DNA of 64,000 nt from Leptothoe spongobia TAU-MAC 1115 (GCF_018739885.1 NZ_JADOES010000014.1:1-64000); one strand, 5' to 3'. Counted from the first letter of the stretch, positions 45,998-57,523 are shown. The notes: generated by a model not told the origin, from the sequence alone. Translations and numbers: made by a program.

Positions 45998-48900
45998 TTA
46001 ACTAGGAGGATGAGAACAGGTAGCGTAAGCTTGGTTAGGTGGTACTTGAGCCCCTGTAAATTTAACTTGACCGACTTCATTGATTTGCCAAGTTGTTGCT
46101 TCAGCTAACTGTTCCGAACCATGGTTGATAGTGGATGCCTGATCAGGGGTGGAGGATGTAGACGTTAAGAAATTGGCTAGATCGCGAGTGTCCGCCCAGG
46201 TGAGATTGTGATTCACTGTACTCGTCGGATTAGTCGCCACACCACCACGACCACTAACAATAAACTGATTTCCACCGCTTGCCGAACAGCCTTGCGTAAT
46301 TTGATTGCTAGGGTCAGCCAAACTTTCAGGCAATGTCACCAAGCCAGACTCAGGATTCACCACCAACTGATTAATGGTAACAATGCCATCAATGCCAACT
46401 TGCGAACTGACCGTAATATCGCTTTCAGGCGTTAGCACGGAGCGAAACTCTAGCCCTAACAGGTTTTGGGTCGCAATATTAATGTTGCCACCTTTGCCTG
46501 CAAAGGCATTAGCTACAATATCGCTGTTTTCCGATGGAACTGCCACAACGAAAGGAGCTGTGATTGTCAGGTTACCCCCGTTTCCACCACCGCTAGACTG
46601 ACCAGCCGTAGTGGAAATTAAACTGTTATTTCGTAACACTAATATTTTGGCAATATCCAAGGTGAGGTTGCCGCCATCACCACTGGCCGTAGTGGCTGTG
46701 ATTTGACTACGGTTGCTGAATAATCCTTGGTTAGTGTTAATTTTTACATTACCGGCCTGACCACCATTAGATTCGTTGCTGGATGTGATTAGGGCATCTG
46801 TCAAGTTCAAGATGTTGGCTTGGATTTGAATATCTCCACTGTCTCCAACCGCAGTTGCGGTTGCCCCGCTGTTGATGCGGCTATTGCTATTCAATGCCAG
46901 TATCCCTGAGACATTGAGGGATACCTGTCCGGCATCATTTAGCCCCGCTGTACTGGATGTGATTTCACCCTGTTGACTCAGTGTTAGTTGCTCTGTTTCA
47001 ACATTTATCTGACCACCTTGGCCAGATGCTCTAGCAGCAACTTCAGCTGTCAAGCTGCTGCGAACTCCAGACGGAGACTGTCCACTAATACTTATGGTCT
47101 GAGCATTGACATCAATACTACCGCCTGCCCCAGATCCTTGAGTTGCTGTTGTAATAGTTGCCCCATCTATTAAATTCAGGGTGTCTACATTCAAGACGAT
47201 GCGGCCTCCATCCCCAGCCACATTACCAACAACCCCTGCATTAATGGTGGTTACATCCCCATCGGGTGATTCCACAGCACCGTTGAGTTCAGCAACGTGT
47301 GCATTGATCACGATATTACCTGCATCCCCATCAGCTAGGGTTCTGGAGTCGATAAATGCCCCATCACTCATTTCTAATTTTTCAGTGTTGAGGGTAATGT
47401 TGCCACCTTGGGCCAGGGCAGTTGCTGTGTCATCCACCTCAACACTGATACCGCTACCATTGCCCCGTCCTGCTACCCCTGATAGTGAGATCAGCGTAGC
47501 CTGAATATTGACATTGCCGGCATTGCCCGAGGCCTCTGCATCGACATCCAAGATGGCACCATCCTGAAGAAATAACCGATTGGCTTGAATGGTGAGGTCA
47601 CCACCGTTACCACTAGCATCGCTTTCTGTATTGACTTGACTGCTAAATCCATCTACATCGTTGCCACGAAAGATGACATCTTCTGTGGCCCGAATGGTGA
47701 GGTCACCTGCATCCCCGAAGCTTTCTGATTCTGCTACTAGCAGCGCTCCATCATCTACGAGCAGTGTCCCGGTAATGATGGTGAGGTTACCTGCATGACC
47801 GGTCGCATCATCGTCAACTTCTGTTTCCAACAGACTGAACTGATCAGTAATGGGGGAGACTCCACTAACTTCTACATAATTCGCAGTGATGGTAATGTCT
47901 CCCCCATTACCTGCACCTTCTGTTTCTGCCTCAATCGTTCCACCGTTTAATGTTAGTAACCGATCGGTCACAATGAGGATGTTGCTGCCATCACTCCCGG
48001 CAGTCGTATTATCCTCTACCTGGCTTTGGATCTGGGTAAAGCGCCTCGATGATTCACCATCGATATCTACCTGTTCTGAGCCGTAGATCACAATATCTCC
48101 GGCGATATCTCCAGATTCACTTTCATTCTCGACTCGGATACGTGCGCCAGACTGTAACGAGATTCGTCGCCCTTGGATTTGAATAGCGCCACCACCGTCA
48201 CCATCATTTCGAATTTGGGCATCGTTGCGTAGGGTGATATCTCGCCACTCATTAACGGTTGGCTGATGGCCAAGGGTGAGTTGATTATCTGAGCTAATGG
48301 GGACTAAGGCATCTGCTGCGGCAAAGAGTTCTACACGACCTTCTGCGGCAAAGATTTCGCCCGCATCAAAGGTGATGTCCCCGCCGACAAATCCCAGGGT
48401 TTGCTCCGGTGCTATGTCTAGGCCAAATTCTGATTGATTCAAGATATTGCCTGGGTTAGTCCCAAGCTGTAGACCGACCGGTGCTGTGATGGTTAAAAGT
48501 GGAGCTGCTGCTGGGTCGATGGCGCTAAACGCCAAGCCACCTTGAAACACCACGCTATCGGCGGTGCTGGCAATAAAGGAGCCAGGTAGAAATAATCCAG
48601 CATTGGCCCCAAACGTAATGCCATTGGGATTAATTAGAAATAAATCTGGTGAGGGTGTTCCCCTATCTTGCAAAATAGCTAAGTCGCCATCAATAAACGA
48701 GGTCTGGTTGCCCGTTACTCGACCAACGACAACATTGACGGCCTCGGTTGCAACTGTATTTTGACTATCCCTGAGGTCAAAAATCACATGGGTAGTTGCT
48801 GGTGAGAACGTATCAAAACTATGGAACAGGGCTGCATCTGTACTATTGGCGCGCACCGTTCCTTCAGTGATTGCGATGACGGGGCCTAGATTATTAATAA

Positions 48901-49090
48901 CTGTATCGGTATCACCTGCACCTGGTGTTGGCGTCACCTGTTGGGCCCAGACGGGGGCTATCCAATAACTGCCTGTTAGCAGGGCGAGTCCAACATGTTG
49001 CCAGAGGTTCACACTTCCTTTTAGCTGCTCAAGCTGGGTGGGGACATTGACATCTATCACATCTATCTTTTTGGAAGATGCTTTAACCAT
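45998..49090 (-). CDS. TpsA-like haemagglutinin/adhesin 3
   Basis: A 1030-residue secreted protein with a long N-terminus and signal peptide (about 28-50, GLALLTGSYWIAPVWAQQ). The TPS domain has LFLINPNGITFGANAG. A long Gly/Asn-rich beta-helix follows (GGNITLNTEKLEMSDGA, GGDITITANYVEVSG). The C-terminal HNLTWADTRDLANFL matches the same segment in adhesins 1 and 2, and a conserved Cys is near the end. It is oriented away from the CHAT gene, which begins 184 bp past its start, so the two genes share a divergent promoter region. Confidence 0.87.
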   Translation of the reverse strand: MVKASSKKIDVIDVNVPTQLEQLKGSVNLWQHVGLALLTGSYWIAPVWAQQVTPTPGAGDTDTVINNLGPVIAITEGTVRANSTDAALFHSFDTFSPATTHVIFDLRDSQNTVATEAVNVVVGRVTGNQTSFIDGDLAILQDRGTPSPDLFLINPNGITFGANAGLFLPGSFIASTADSVVFQGGLAFSAIDPAAAPLLTITAPVGLQLGTNPGNILNQSEFGLDIAPEQTLGFVGGDITFDAGEIFAAEGRVELFAAADALVPISSDNQLTLGHQPTVNEWRDITLRNDAQIRNDGDGGGAIQIQGRRISLQSGARIRVENESESGDIAGDIVIYGSEQVDIDGESSRRFTQIQSQVEDNTTAGSDGSNILIVTDRLLTLNGGTIEAETEGAGNGGDITITANYVEVSGVSPITDQFSLLETEVDDDATGHAGNLTIITGTLLVDDGALLVAESESFGDAGDLTIRATEDVIFRGNDVDGFSSQVNTESDASGNGGDLTIQANRLFLQDGAILDVDAEASGNAGNVNIQATLISLSGVAGRGNGSGISVEVDDTATALAQGGNITLNTEKLEMSDGAFIDSRTLADGDAGNIVINAHVAELNGAVESPDGDVTTINAGVVGNVAGDGGRIVLNVDTLNLIDGATITTATQGSGAGGSIDVNAQTISISGQSPSGVRSSLTAEVAARASGQGGQINVETEQLTLSQQGEITSSTAGLNDAGQVSLNVSGILALNSNSRINSGATATAVGDSGDIQIQANILNLTDALITSSNESNGGQAGNVKINTNQGLFSNRSQITATTASGDGGNLTLDIAKILVLRNNSLISTTAGQSSGGGNGGNLTITAPFVVAVPSENSDIVANAFAGKGGNINIATQNLLGLEFRSVLTPESDITVSSQVGIDGIVTINQLVVNPESGLVTLPESLADPSNQITQGCSASGGNQFIVSGRGGVATNPTSTVNHNLTWADTRDLANFLTSTSSTPDQASTINHGSEQLAEATTWQINEVGQVKFTGAQVPPNQAYATCSHPPS

Positions 49091-49274
49091 AGGACGGTCA
49101 ATGGGCTATGAAGAGTTTGCTATACGTAACGAGGGAAGATGTCCTATCCGATGATAATGCGATATTTATAGGGGGACATCAAGGATTCGTCATCTTGCAT
49201 CAAGGATTTATTATCCTGATTCAGATTGCCCAAGGTTTGAATAGGTTATGGCTGCATAGGTTAAGGGGCATGCT

Positions 49275-51836
49275 ATGAGACGTTTGTCTTCCCAATCACA
49301 AAAGTTTCGTCTGTTGGGCTTAGGGCTACTGGGCTTGGTATTGGCGTTTGCGATCGCGCTCACTCCCTTACCCGCACCCGCCGCACCCCCCCCAGCGACT
49401 ACGCTTGAAACCAGGGCGTCAGTGGATCCCCTGAGCGCTGGCCGAGTTTACTACACGTCAGGACAGTTCGCCGCTGCCATTGAGCAATGGCAGACAGCGG
49501 CTCAAATCGCTGACCAGCAGGGGGACTTAGCCAGCCAGGTGATGAGCTGGAATGGCATAGCATCTGCCCATCAAGCATTGAGCCAGTGGGCCCAGGCTAA
49601 TCAATCTATTGAACAAAGCCAAACTCTCCTAAACAATGCGTCTGCTCCAGAGCCTATCCTTTGGGCCCAGACCCTCAATACCCAAGCCAGTCTCCTCTTA
49701 AACCATACGGGCCAGGCCGAAGCCGCATTAGAAACCTGGCAGCAAGCGGAGCATTACTACCAGGAGGCTGGAGACCTATTAGGTACCTTAGGCGTCCAAA
49801 TTAACCAGGCGCAGGCTTTGCAAACCTTGGGCTTTTATCGCCGGGCCAGACATCAGTTAGAAGCCCTTGATCAACAGCTGATATCGATGCCGGATAGCGA
49901 TATCAAAGTAGCTGCATTGCGGAGTCTGGGACAGACATTACAGCTGATTGGAGTGCCGAGAGACAGCTATGATGCCCTCGCTCAGAGCCTAGAGACTGCC
50001 CGTAATATCGGTGCAACATCGGATGTTAGCTCCATCTATTTGAGCATTGCTAAACTAGCTTTCAAACTGGATTCTCCAGCCCAAGCCTTAGAGTATTTTC
50101 AAGCTGCCGAAGCGAGCGCCCTCATGCCCCTCGATCAGCTGCAGGCCCGACTTGGTAAACTAGCCAGTTACATCAACATGGGCGATATCAAATCAATTTC
50201 TGGGGTGACAGCGTCCATACAGCAGCAGCTAAATACCTTACCCCCCAGTCGGACCACCGTTTACGGCACCATCAATTTGGCCCACAGTCTGGCTCGGTTA
50301 CCCCATTCTCAACGACCGATCTCGAATCAGACAATCAATCAGCTTTTGGCAGACGCCTTGCAGGCTGCCAAAAGCTTGGGCGATCAACGGGCCGAGGCTT
50401 ATACGCTTTCCCAACTGGGGCAGCTCTATCACCAAAACCACCAAGAGTCGGCAGCGCTCACCCTGTCTCAAAAATCTCTTACCCTGGCGGAATCGATTCA
50501 ATCGCCAGACATTATTTCCCAATCAGCCTGGCAGTTAGGGAAGTTGTTCAAACAGCAGCAACAGCAAGAGTCGGCTGTGGAAGCTTATACCAAAGCCGTG
50601 ACGGCATTACAGTCCCTACGAGGGGATCTGGTTGCGATTAATCAAGATATTCAATTCTCCTATCGAGAGGAAGTTGAGCCTGTGTATCGAGAGCTGGTAG
50701 CCCTACTGCTGGCTGAAAATAGTCAAGCTTCCCTAAGGCAAGCCCGAGATGTATTAGAAGATTTACAAGTTGCTGAGTTAGATAACTTTTTCCAGGAAGC
50801 CTGTTTGGATTTAGAAAGTAATCCTATTGATCAGCTTGATGCTAAGGCTACTGTGGTGTATTCCATTATTCTTGATGGCCAGCTGTCGGTGATTTATTCT
50901 CAGCCTGATCAACCCCTGCAAGCCTATGCAACAGAGGTGGACCAAGCAACCCTGGAAACTACCTTGCGTTCATTCTTGGCCAGTTTGCATCCATCTGCGG
51001 ATCGTCCACAACAACTGACCTATTCCCAAACTCTGTACGATTGGATCATTCGTCCAGCGGAAGAAGCTGGTATCCTGCATTCTGATCAAACCTTGGTGTT
51101 TGTGCTGGATGGCTTGTTGCGCAACCTGCCCATGGCCGCGCTCCATGATGGTGAACAGTACCTGATTGAAAAATATGCGATAGCGCTGTCGCCAGGCTTG
51201 CAGCTATTGCCTGCCAGTGTGTTTAGTCAGCAAGACACTCGGGCCATTGTCGCAGGCATTAGTGAATCTCGTGGCCGCTTTAGTGCCTTACCTGCGGTCC
51301 AAGAGGAGGTGACAACCATTAGCCAGCTCTTGCCATCATTACGGTTGTTAAATCATAAATTTACTAAGCAGTCACTGCGTCAAAGCCTAAGTGATCGCCG
51401 AGTCAATGTGGTGCATTTAGCCACCCACGGCCGGTTTAGCTCCGAATTTAGCCAAACTTTTTTTCTGACCTGGGATGGTGTGGTCAACATTAACGAGCTA
51501 TCAGAACTGCTTAAACGTCGGCAGACGGACAGTAGTAGGCCGATTGAGCTGTTGACACTGAGTGCTTGTGAAACCGCCACCGGAGATGATCGAGCTGCGT
51601 TGGGATTGGCAGGGCTAGCTGTGCGTTCGGGGGCTCGTTCCACCCTTGCTACCCTTTGGGCCGTCAAGGATGAAGTGGCCAAGCAACTGATGACCACCGT
51701 GTACGAGAACTTGGGACAGGCATCGCTGACAAAGGCTGAAGCCCTGCGTCAGGCACAGCTAGAGCTGTTGCATAGTGATGACTTTGCCGATCCGTTTTTC
51801 TGGGCCGCTTATGTCTTGATTGGTAATTGGCTCTGA
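49275..51836 (+). CDS. Exported TPR-CHAT caspase-like protein
   Basis: An 853-residue protein. An N-terminal signal-type hydrophobic segment (about 10-34, LLGLGLLGLVLAFAIAL, then PAPAAPPP) predicts export or membrane anchoring. Tetratricopeptide repeats fill about residues 55-470. The C-terminal CHAT domain (about 560-850) has the catalytic His718 in HLATHGRF and Cys765 in LSACETATG, so it should be an active caspase-fold protease. It is divergent from adhesin 3 and lies upstream of DUF928 and two kinases. CHAT proteins with signal peptides near haemagglutinins recur in cyanobacteria; the target here is unknown. Confidence 0.88.
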   Translation: MRRLSSQSQKFRLLGLGLLGLVLAFAIALTPLPAPAAPPPATTLETRASVDPLSAGRVYYTSGQFAAAIEQWQTAAQIADQQGDLASQVMSWNGIASAHQALSQWAQANQSIEQSQTLLNNASAPEPILWAQTLNTQASLLLNHTGQAEAALETWQQAEHYYQEAGDLLGTLGVQINQAQALQTLGFYRRARHQLEALDQQLISMPDSDIKVAALRSLGQTLQLIGVPRDSYDALAQSLETARNIGATSDVSSIYLSIAKLAFKLDSPAQALEYFQAAEASALMPLDQLQARLGKLASYINMGDIKSISGVTASIQQQLNTLPPSRTTVYGTINLAHSLARLPHSQRPISNQTINQLLADALQAAKSLGDQRAEAYTLSQLGQLYHQNHQESAALTLSQKSLTLAESIQSPDIISQSAWQLGKLFKQQQQQESAVEAYTKAVTALQSLRGDLVAINQDIQFSYREEVEPVYRELVALLLAENSQASLRQARDVLEDLQVAELDNFFQEACLDLESNPIDQLDAKATVVYSIILDGQLSVIYSQPDQPLQAYATEVDQATLETTLRSFLASLHPSADRPQQLTYSQTLYDWIIRPAEEAGILHSDQTLVFVLDGLLRNLPMAALHDGEQYLIEKYAIALSPGLQLLPASVFSQQDTRAIVAGISESRGRFSALPAVQEEVTTISQLLPSLRLLNHKFTKQSLRQSLSDRRVNVVHLATHGRFSSEFSQTFFLTWDGVVNINELSELLKRRQTDSSRPIELLTLSACETATGDDRAALGLAGLAVRSGARSTLATLWAVKDEVAKQLMTTVYENLGQASLTKAEALRQAQLELLHSDDFADPFFWAAYVLIGNWL

Positions 51837-52289
51837 TCGGTTGCTGCTGTCTGAGGGCTTCCTGATGGTGAAGGCGGGATGAAAGAACTTTTTGTCAATA
51901 TGATTAATCTTAAAAAATGTCTACTAGATAGAAATCTTTTTACAGATCTTATTTTAGACCTTGTAATATTGAACTTAATTGGTGCTCTCTAGGAAGATTT
52001 TTCTTCTCAAGAGATTCTATGGTTTTGCTAAAGTATCCCGTCACTAAGACTATTTGCCGCTTAGGGTTGGGCTTCTTCAGTATGAAAGATTTCTCAGGAT
52101 GCAAAATTTCTTATTACAGGTGCATTTGATTTCATTCAGTGTTCGCGCCCTGCCTCTACCATGATTAAGTACATGTAGTTATCCAATTATCCAGTGCCTA
52201 TTTACGTTGCCTAGTTGATGTATTGGCATACATGTACTGGCATATTTGAGCATCAGATTCTTGGCTAGAATCGAGTGAGGTTATTTACG
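51837..52289. other. Intergenic region before the DUF928 gene
   Basis: A 453-bp AT-rich region without a recognisable gene. It presumably carries a promoter for the DUF928 gene. Confidence 0.4.
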
Positions 52290-53201
52290 ATGAAATATGG
52301 CCTGCCAACTAACTTCATTGGGCTGATCTATTCTGCTGTAGGCATGTGGATAGTTGCGGCAACACCCGGTTGGGCCGTAGTTTTCGTGCCATCGGCGGAT
52401 AATACAGCCCCCCTGCAAAGTAGCGGAGACCCATCACGGAGTAGTTTCCAATTTATTCCCCCACCGAATAATCCCACTCCTCGTCACAGTTCTGGTGGCT
52501 CTTCGCGGGTTGGGTTTATACCGCCTTTAGATGGCCCTGTTCCTGTCGATGGGGATGTCTCCCGTGGTGCTAGCTTTATTCCCCCGCCGAATAATCCCAC
52601 CCCTCGTCACAGTTCTGGTGGTTCTTCGCGCCATGACGATTTAATTCAGCTGGATGGTGGCGATAATGGAGCTACTGGGGTGATGTTGGCATTGATTCCA
52701 CCTAGCTTCTATGGGCTCACTGTCTCATCAAGGCCAACGTTCATGGCCTATTTGCCTGCGTCTAGGGCCCACAAGGCAATTTTTAGTCTCCAGGATGCAG
52801 CGCAAGCGGTGGTCTATGAACGGACAATTCCCCTCAGCGGAGAGGGGGGGATTTTGCAGGTTTCGCTGCCCCAAGATGCGCCGGAGTTAGCTGTAGGTAA
52901 GCCCTATCGCTGGTTTATAACGTTACAGACAGAGGATTACCTAACGCCGGGCAGCCCCTATGTAGATGCTTGGATTAAACGAATTGAGCCTACTTCGGTT
53001 GTTTCTCAGGCGATAGCTAGCCATGATCCGTTAGGCATGACTGAGGTTTTTGCTCGGGAAGGTCTGTGGTATGACGCGTCAGCCCAGCTTGCTAGTTTAC
53101 AGCTCACGTCCCATAGTCCCAGTATTGCTGACAGTTGGGCTGAGTTTTTGACATCTGTAGACCTAGATTTTCTGATCGGGCGCTCTTTTTTGGGAGAATA
53201 A
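52290..53201 (+). CDS. DUF928 protein
   Basis: A 303-residue exported protein. After a signal peptide (about 1-29, ending PGWA) comes a Pro/Ser-rich region with an exact 19-residue direct repeat, FIPPPNNPTPRHSSGGSSR, 41 codons apart. The C-terminal domain (about 130-300) has ALIPPSFYGLTVSSRPTF, VYERTIPLS and PYRWFITLQTEDYL of DUF928, a cyanobacterial family often found next to CHASE2 kinases. It is 118 bp upstream of the CHASE2 kinase gene. The start could be GTG 52275; ATG 52290 gives a cleaner signal peptide. Confidence 0.85.
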   Translation: MKYGLPTNFIGLIYSAVGMWIVAATPGWAVVFVPSADNTAPLQSSGDPSRSSFQFIPPPNNPTPRHSSGGSSRVGFIPPLDGPVPVDGDVSRGASFIPPPNNPTPRHSSGGSSRHDDLIQLDGGDNGATGVMLALIPPSFYGLTVSSRPTFMAYLPASRAHKAIFSLQDAAQAVVYERTIPLSGEGGILQVSLPQDAPELAVGKPYRWFITLQTEDYLTPGSPYVDAWIKRIEPTSVVSQAIASHDPLGMTEVFAREGLWYDASAQLASLQLTSHSPSIADSWAEFLTSVDLDFLIGRSFLGE

Positions 53202-53318
53202 AGCTGGCTTAGGTATGTTCTAAAAAGATTGGTTGAAAAACGTCTACTTGGACCTTATTTGCCGACTTTATTTGTCTATTATGCTGATTTTTAGGACATG
53301 GGAATAATCATCTAGTAA

Positions 53319-56135
53319 GTGTTTTTAGCTCGCCTGAAACAGTTGATTCAGCAAACTAAGCCTATTTGGTTAGTCGCTCCAGGGGTGACAATAGCTGTCA
53401 TTTTGGCGAATAGTTTTGGGGTTTTTAACTTACTGGAGTGGGCCGTTCGTGATCAGTTTTTTCGGCTGAGGCCCCTGGTAGCTATGAGCGATCAGGTGGT
53501 GGTTGTTACTATCGATGAGCCTGATATTAAGTCCCTAGGAGACTGGCCCATTACCGATGAGGTTTTAGCTCAATTATTGGTTGCTGTACGGGACCAAAAC
53601 CCCCGAGTGATTGGCCTAGATCTTTATCGGGATTTACCTGAAGCTCCGGGGCATGACGAGCTACTAGAGGTTTTTAAGACTACGCCTAATTTAATTGGTG
53701 TTGAGACGATTTCGGAGCGTCCAGTGGCACCGCCACCGGTGTTGGATGAATTAGGTCAAGTTGCGATCGCTGATTTTGTGGAGGACAAGGACCAAACCAT
53801 CCGGCGGATTTTACTCGGAGCTGAAGATAGCCGCAACCAATCCTTTAAGACGGGGTTAGGCACCCAGATGGCGCTGGATTATTTAGAGCAAGATGGAATT
53901 ACCTTGGAGCCAGTCGCCCCCGAGCGGCAGCAATATCAATTAGGGCAAGCTACATTTCTGCCCATGGTGCGGCAGGCCGCAGGTTATTTTTATGATGATC
54001 TCGGTGGCTATCAAATTCTGCTCGATTGGCATGGCCCTAGCTGTCAGTTTCAAACGGTTTCCATTACTGATGTGTTGGCGGGAAATATACCCACCGATAT
54101 GATGCGGGATCGCATTGTTTATATCGGTTCGATTGCTGCTAGTACCAACGATTTCTTTGCCACCCCCTACAGTGGTGGTTTTCGCCCCCAGTATCCACCC
54201 ATGGCAGGGGTGATGGTGCATGCCAATATTACGAGCTATCTGCTGGATAGCGCTCTGGGAAAGCGCCCTTTCTTGACAGGATGGACGCGGTACAAGCAAT
54301 GGGCCTGGATCATGGCTTGGGCCTTGGCCGGAACCCTGGGTAATTGGTGGCTGGAAACCTACAATCATCGTCAGAAACAGCAGCGGTCCTGGCGACTGAC
54401 GCCAAACATATTCACCACTGGTGGGGTGGTAACCTTGCTAGGCATTGCCTACGGCAGTTTTTTGATGGGGTTGCTGCTGCCAGTAGTGCCGCCACTGGTG
54501 GCTTGGGTGGGAAGTGCGATCGCAACCACTAGCCGGTTTAAAAATCAACGCTTGCAGCTGACTAATCAACAGCTGATGGACTATGCAGCCACCCTCGAAA
54601 CCAAAGTACAGGAGCGGACCCAAGAGCTGGTTGACGCTAAGCAGGCAGCGGATAATGCTAACCAAGCCAAAAGTGAGTTTTTAGCCAATATGAGTCATGA
54701 GCTCCGCACACCACTCAATGGCATCTTAGGCTATGCCCAAATTCTACAAAAAAACCACCATCTGACTGACGACGACCAGAATAGAATTTCGATTATTCAC
54801 CAGTGTGGAGCCCACTTACTAACGTTGATCAATGACATTTTAGACCTGGCTAAGGTGGAAGCCAGGAAACTAGAGCTGTTCCCCACAGAAACCGACCTAG
54901 AGTCATTACTGTTAGGGGTGATGGAAATGTGTGAAGTAAGGGCCCGAACAAAAGGCGTCACATTAAATCTGGACCTTGATCATCCACTGCCCCAAACCGT
55001 GATGATCGATGAAAAACGGTTTCGTCAGGTTTTGATTAATTTGATTGGTAATGGCATCAAATTTACCGATCAAGGGAGTGTTACGTTTAGTGTTGAGCGA
55101 TTAGACAGAGCTACCGCCAGGACCGCTAACTCGACATTAGTCAATGATATATCTAACAACTCAGACTCGAAGCTTTGCCCCATGCGCATATGCGTTGAGG
55201 ATACGGGCATGGGCATTTCTCCAGAACAACTGGAAATGATTTTTAAGCCCTTTGAGCAAATGGTGAATGGTCAGCGTAAGGCAGAAGGAACGGGCTTAGG
55301 GCTGGCCATCAGTCAGCATATTGTGAATCTCATGGGTAGCCAGCTGCAAGTGAGTAGCCAGATTGGAGAAGGTAGCCGATTTTGGGTGGATCTGAATATA
55401 CCTGTGCTGGACTATGGCAATAACCATCGCTCCAGTAAACCAGTTAAGAAGATTATTGGGATTGAGGGAACAGTTCCAACGGTTTTAGTGATTGATGATA
55501 ATCCGGAAAACTCGTCTCTACTAGTCGACTTTCTGGGGGCCATCGGGTTTCGCACCTGCATTGCAACCGATGGCCTGATGGGGTTGACCCTGGCTCAACA
55601 ACAGCAGCCTGATGTGATTGTTGCCGAATTAGTGACGTCTACGTTAGGTGGGGTGGAGTTAATTCAACAGTTGTGCCAACCTTCAATGGGCACAACTCCA
55701 ACGAGTAAATCCATTCCCGTGATTGTCATGAGTGCCAATGTCTTTGAATCAGACCGCCAGAAAAGTTTAGCGGCTGGAGCGAGTGTGTTCCTTCCTAAAC
55801 CAATTGATCTTGATGCATTATTGGATACGTTGCAGACCATACTAAGGCTGCAATGGATTTACGAGCATCCTATTGTGGAAACGACTCACCCTAACGTTTT
55901 AGAGCGGGAAACCTATAATGCGGTACCCTTGCCCTCTGCCGTGATGGATGAGCTATATCACTTAGCCATGATGGGCAATGTTCAGGGGATTGAAACGAAG
56001 GTGAAAGAGATAGCAGTGACAGACGCCCACGCTCAAGAGTTTGTCGATCGGCTGCAAATATTAGCTGCTAATTTTCAAATCAAACAGATTAAACATCTGT
56101 TGCATGCTCACGTATCACCACAAGAGCTGTTATGA
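53319..56135 (+). CDS. CHASE2 hybrid histidine kinase with degenerate receiver
   Basis: A 938-residue sensor. It has one N-terminal TM helix (about 18-36), a periplasmic CHASE2 domain (about 40-300, [18 protein letters not shown]), then three TM helices (about 325-400), a coiled coil and a HisKA domain with His460 ([11 protein letters not shown]). The ATPase domain (GTGLGLAIS) and a C-terminal receiver (about 725-845) follow. In the receiver the phospho-acceptor Asp is Glu (VIVAEL, Glu770), though the Lys (LPKPID) is kept. It begins at a GTG and overlaps the next kinase gene by 4 bp, so the two are translationally coupled. Confidence 0.88.
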   Translation: MFLARLKQLIQQTKPIWLVAPGVTIAVILANSFGVFNLLEWAVRDQFFRLRPLVAMSDQVVVVTIDEPDIKSLGDWPITDEVLAQLLVAVRDQNPRVIGLDLYRDLPEAPGHDELLEVFKTTPNLIGVETISERPVAPPPVLDELGQVAIADFVEDKDQTIRRILLGAEDSRNQSFKTGLGTQMALDYLEQDGITLEPVAPERQQYQLGQATFLPMVRQAAGYFYDDLGGYQILLDWHGPSCQFQTVSITDVLAGNIPTDMMRDRIVYIGSIAASTNDFFATPYSGGFRPQYPPMAGVMVHANITSYLLDSALGKRPFLTGWTRYKQWAWIMAWALAGTLGNWWLETYNHRQKQQRSWRLTPNIFTTGGVVTLLGIAYGSFLMGLLLPVVPPLVAWVGSAIATTSRFKNQRLQLTNQQLMDYAATLETKVQERTQELVDAKQAADNANQAKSEFLANMSHELRTPLNGILGYAQILQKNHHLTDDDQNRISIIHQCGAHLLTLINDILDLAKVEARKLELFPTETDLESLLLGVMEMCEVRARTKGVTLNLDLDHPLPQTVMIDEKRFRQVLINLIGNGIKFTDQGSVTFSVERLDRATARTANSTLVNDISNNSDSKLCPMRICVEDTGMGISPEQLEMIFKPFEQMVNGQRKAEGTGLGLAISQHIVNLMGSQLQVSSQIGEGSRFWVDLNIPVLDYGNNHRSSKPVKKIIGIEGTVPTVLVIDDNPENSSLLVDFLGAIGFRTCIATDGLMGLTLAQQQQPDVIVAELVTSTLGGVELIQQLCQPSMGTTPTSKSIPVIVMSANVFESDRQKSLAAGASVFLPKPIDLDALLDTLQTILRLQWIYEHPIVETTHPNVLERETYNAVPLPSAVMDELYHLAMMGNVQGIETKVKEIAVTDAHAQEFVDRLQILAANFQIKQIKHLLHAHVSPQELL

Positions 56136-57523
56136 CTTCCATCTCAAGTAAACCCATTCGAATCTTACTTGTGGATGATAATGCCATGAACCTGAGGGTG
56201 CTATCCGATGCGCTCCACGGAAATGATTGGACGACGTTAGTGGCAACTGATGGTATGTCTGCCATTGAACAGGCTAAATATGCACAGCCTGATTTAATTC
56301 TGCTGGATGTGATGATGTCCGGGATTGATGGTTTTGAAACCTGTCAACGCTTAAAAGCACAAGCCGATACCCAGGCAATACCTGTGATTTTTATGACGGC
56401 CCTTGCAGATGCAGTCCATAAGGTCCGGGGATTGGAGATGGGAGCAGTGGACTATATTACTAAACCCTTTCAGCAAGAGGAGGTATTAGCTCGGGTCAAA
56501 CTTCATTTGCGACTAAGTTTGCTGACTCAACAGTTAGAATCACAAAATACCTTACTAACCCAGGAAATTTCTGAAAAGACGGTTGCTGAATCTCGACTAC
56601 AGCACCTGATGCAAGATCTGGAAAATAGGGTACAACAGCGTACCTCCGAGTTGTCAAACTCTCTGAGGCAACTACAGCAGGCTCAGCTACAGTTGGTTCA
56701 GAGTGAAAAAATGTCAGTTTTGGGCAATTTAATCGCTGGTGTAGCCCATGAGCTCAACAATCCCATCAATTTTCTGCAAGGTAATCTCGAACCGGCTAAA
56801 GACTATATTGATGACTTACTGCGGTTGATTGATCTCTATCAGAAAACGTTTCCTGAATCTGATCAGGTGATTGAGGATGAGATTGCCAATATTGATCTGG
56901 ACTTCTTGCGACAAGACTTACAAAAATTGTTGGCATCAATGGCTGTAGGGATAGATCGGATTTTTAACATTAGTGTGAGTTTAAGAACATTTTCCCGTGC
57001 CGATAAAGAATATAAGGTGCCTTTTAATGTGCATGATGGGCTTAACAGTACCTTACTCATTTTGAAGCATCGCTTGAAGGAACGGGAGAACAGAGCTGAA
57101 ATTCACATTCAGAGATGTTATCAAGAGATCCCAGAGATTGAATGTTTTGCAGGACAACTCAATCAGGTCTTTATGAATCTGTTGGCAAACGCGATTGATG
57201 CTTTTGATGAGGTTGAGCTATCCTGCTGTGATCTTGATGCTCAGACTAATAAAATTATCGTGAGTACTGGATTGGCTGAGGACAATGATAATATTCTGAT
57301 CACTATTGAGGATAATGGTGCGGGCATTGATGAGACGATCAAACCTCGCATCTTTGATCATTTATTTACTACCAAGGGTGTTGGCCGTGGGACAGGATTA
57401 GGCTTGGCGATTGTCCGGCAAATTGTAGTCGATAAGCACGGTGGTTCAATTGATGTGGCATCTACCTTAGGTAAGGGAACCTGTTTTATCCTGATGTTAC
57501 CGATTAAAGCGTCGGAAGCTTAG
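56132..57523 (+). CDS. Receiver-histidine kinase
   Basis: A 463-residue soluble protein with an N-terminal receiver (Asp59, [12 protein letters not shown], intact) and a coiled coil (about 128-190). A HisKA domain with His206 ([17 protein letters not shown]) and an ATPase domain ([24 protein letters not shown]) follow. There is no membrane segment. The overlap with the CHASE2 kinase implies that they act in one phosphorelay, the receiver here being a candidate target of the upstream kinase. The output regulator is not in the window. Confidence 0.9.
   Translation: MTSISSKPIRILLVDDNAMNLRVLSDALHGNDWTTLVATDGMSAIEQAKYAQPDLILLDVMMSGIDGFETCQRLKAQADTQAIPVIFMTALADAVHKVRGLEMGAVDYITKPFQQEEVLARVKLHLRLSLLTQQLESQNTLLTQEISEKTVAESRLQHLMQDLENRVQQRTSELSNSLRQLQQAQLQLVQSEKMSVLGNLIAGVAHELNNPINFLQGNLEPAKDYIDDLLRLIDLYQKTFPESDQVIEDEIANIDLDFLRQDLQKLLASMAVGIDRIFNISVSLRTFSRADKEYKVPFNVHDGLNSTLLILKHRLKERENRAEIHIQRCYQEIPEIECFAGQLNQVFMNLLANAIDAFDEVELSCCDLDAQTNKIIVSTGLAEDNDNILITIEDNGAGIDETIKPRIFDHLFTTKGVGRGTGLGLAIVRQIVVDKHGGSIDVASTLGKGTCFILMLPIKASEA

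Noticed and set aside
47181..47504. 107-codon plus-strand frame in adhesin 3
   Set aside because: Antisense of repetitive beta-helix codons, no protein features.
53319..56135. HPt domain at the end of the CHASE2 kinase
   Set aside because: The C-terminal 70 residues are helical but lack the conserved His-containing motif of HPt domains.
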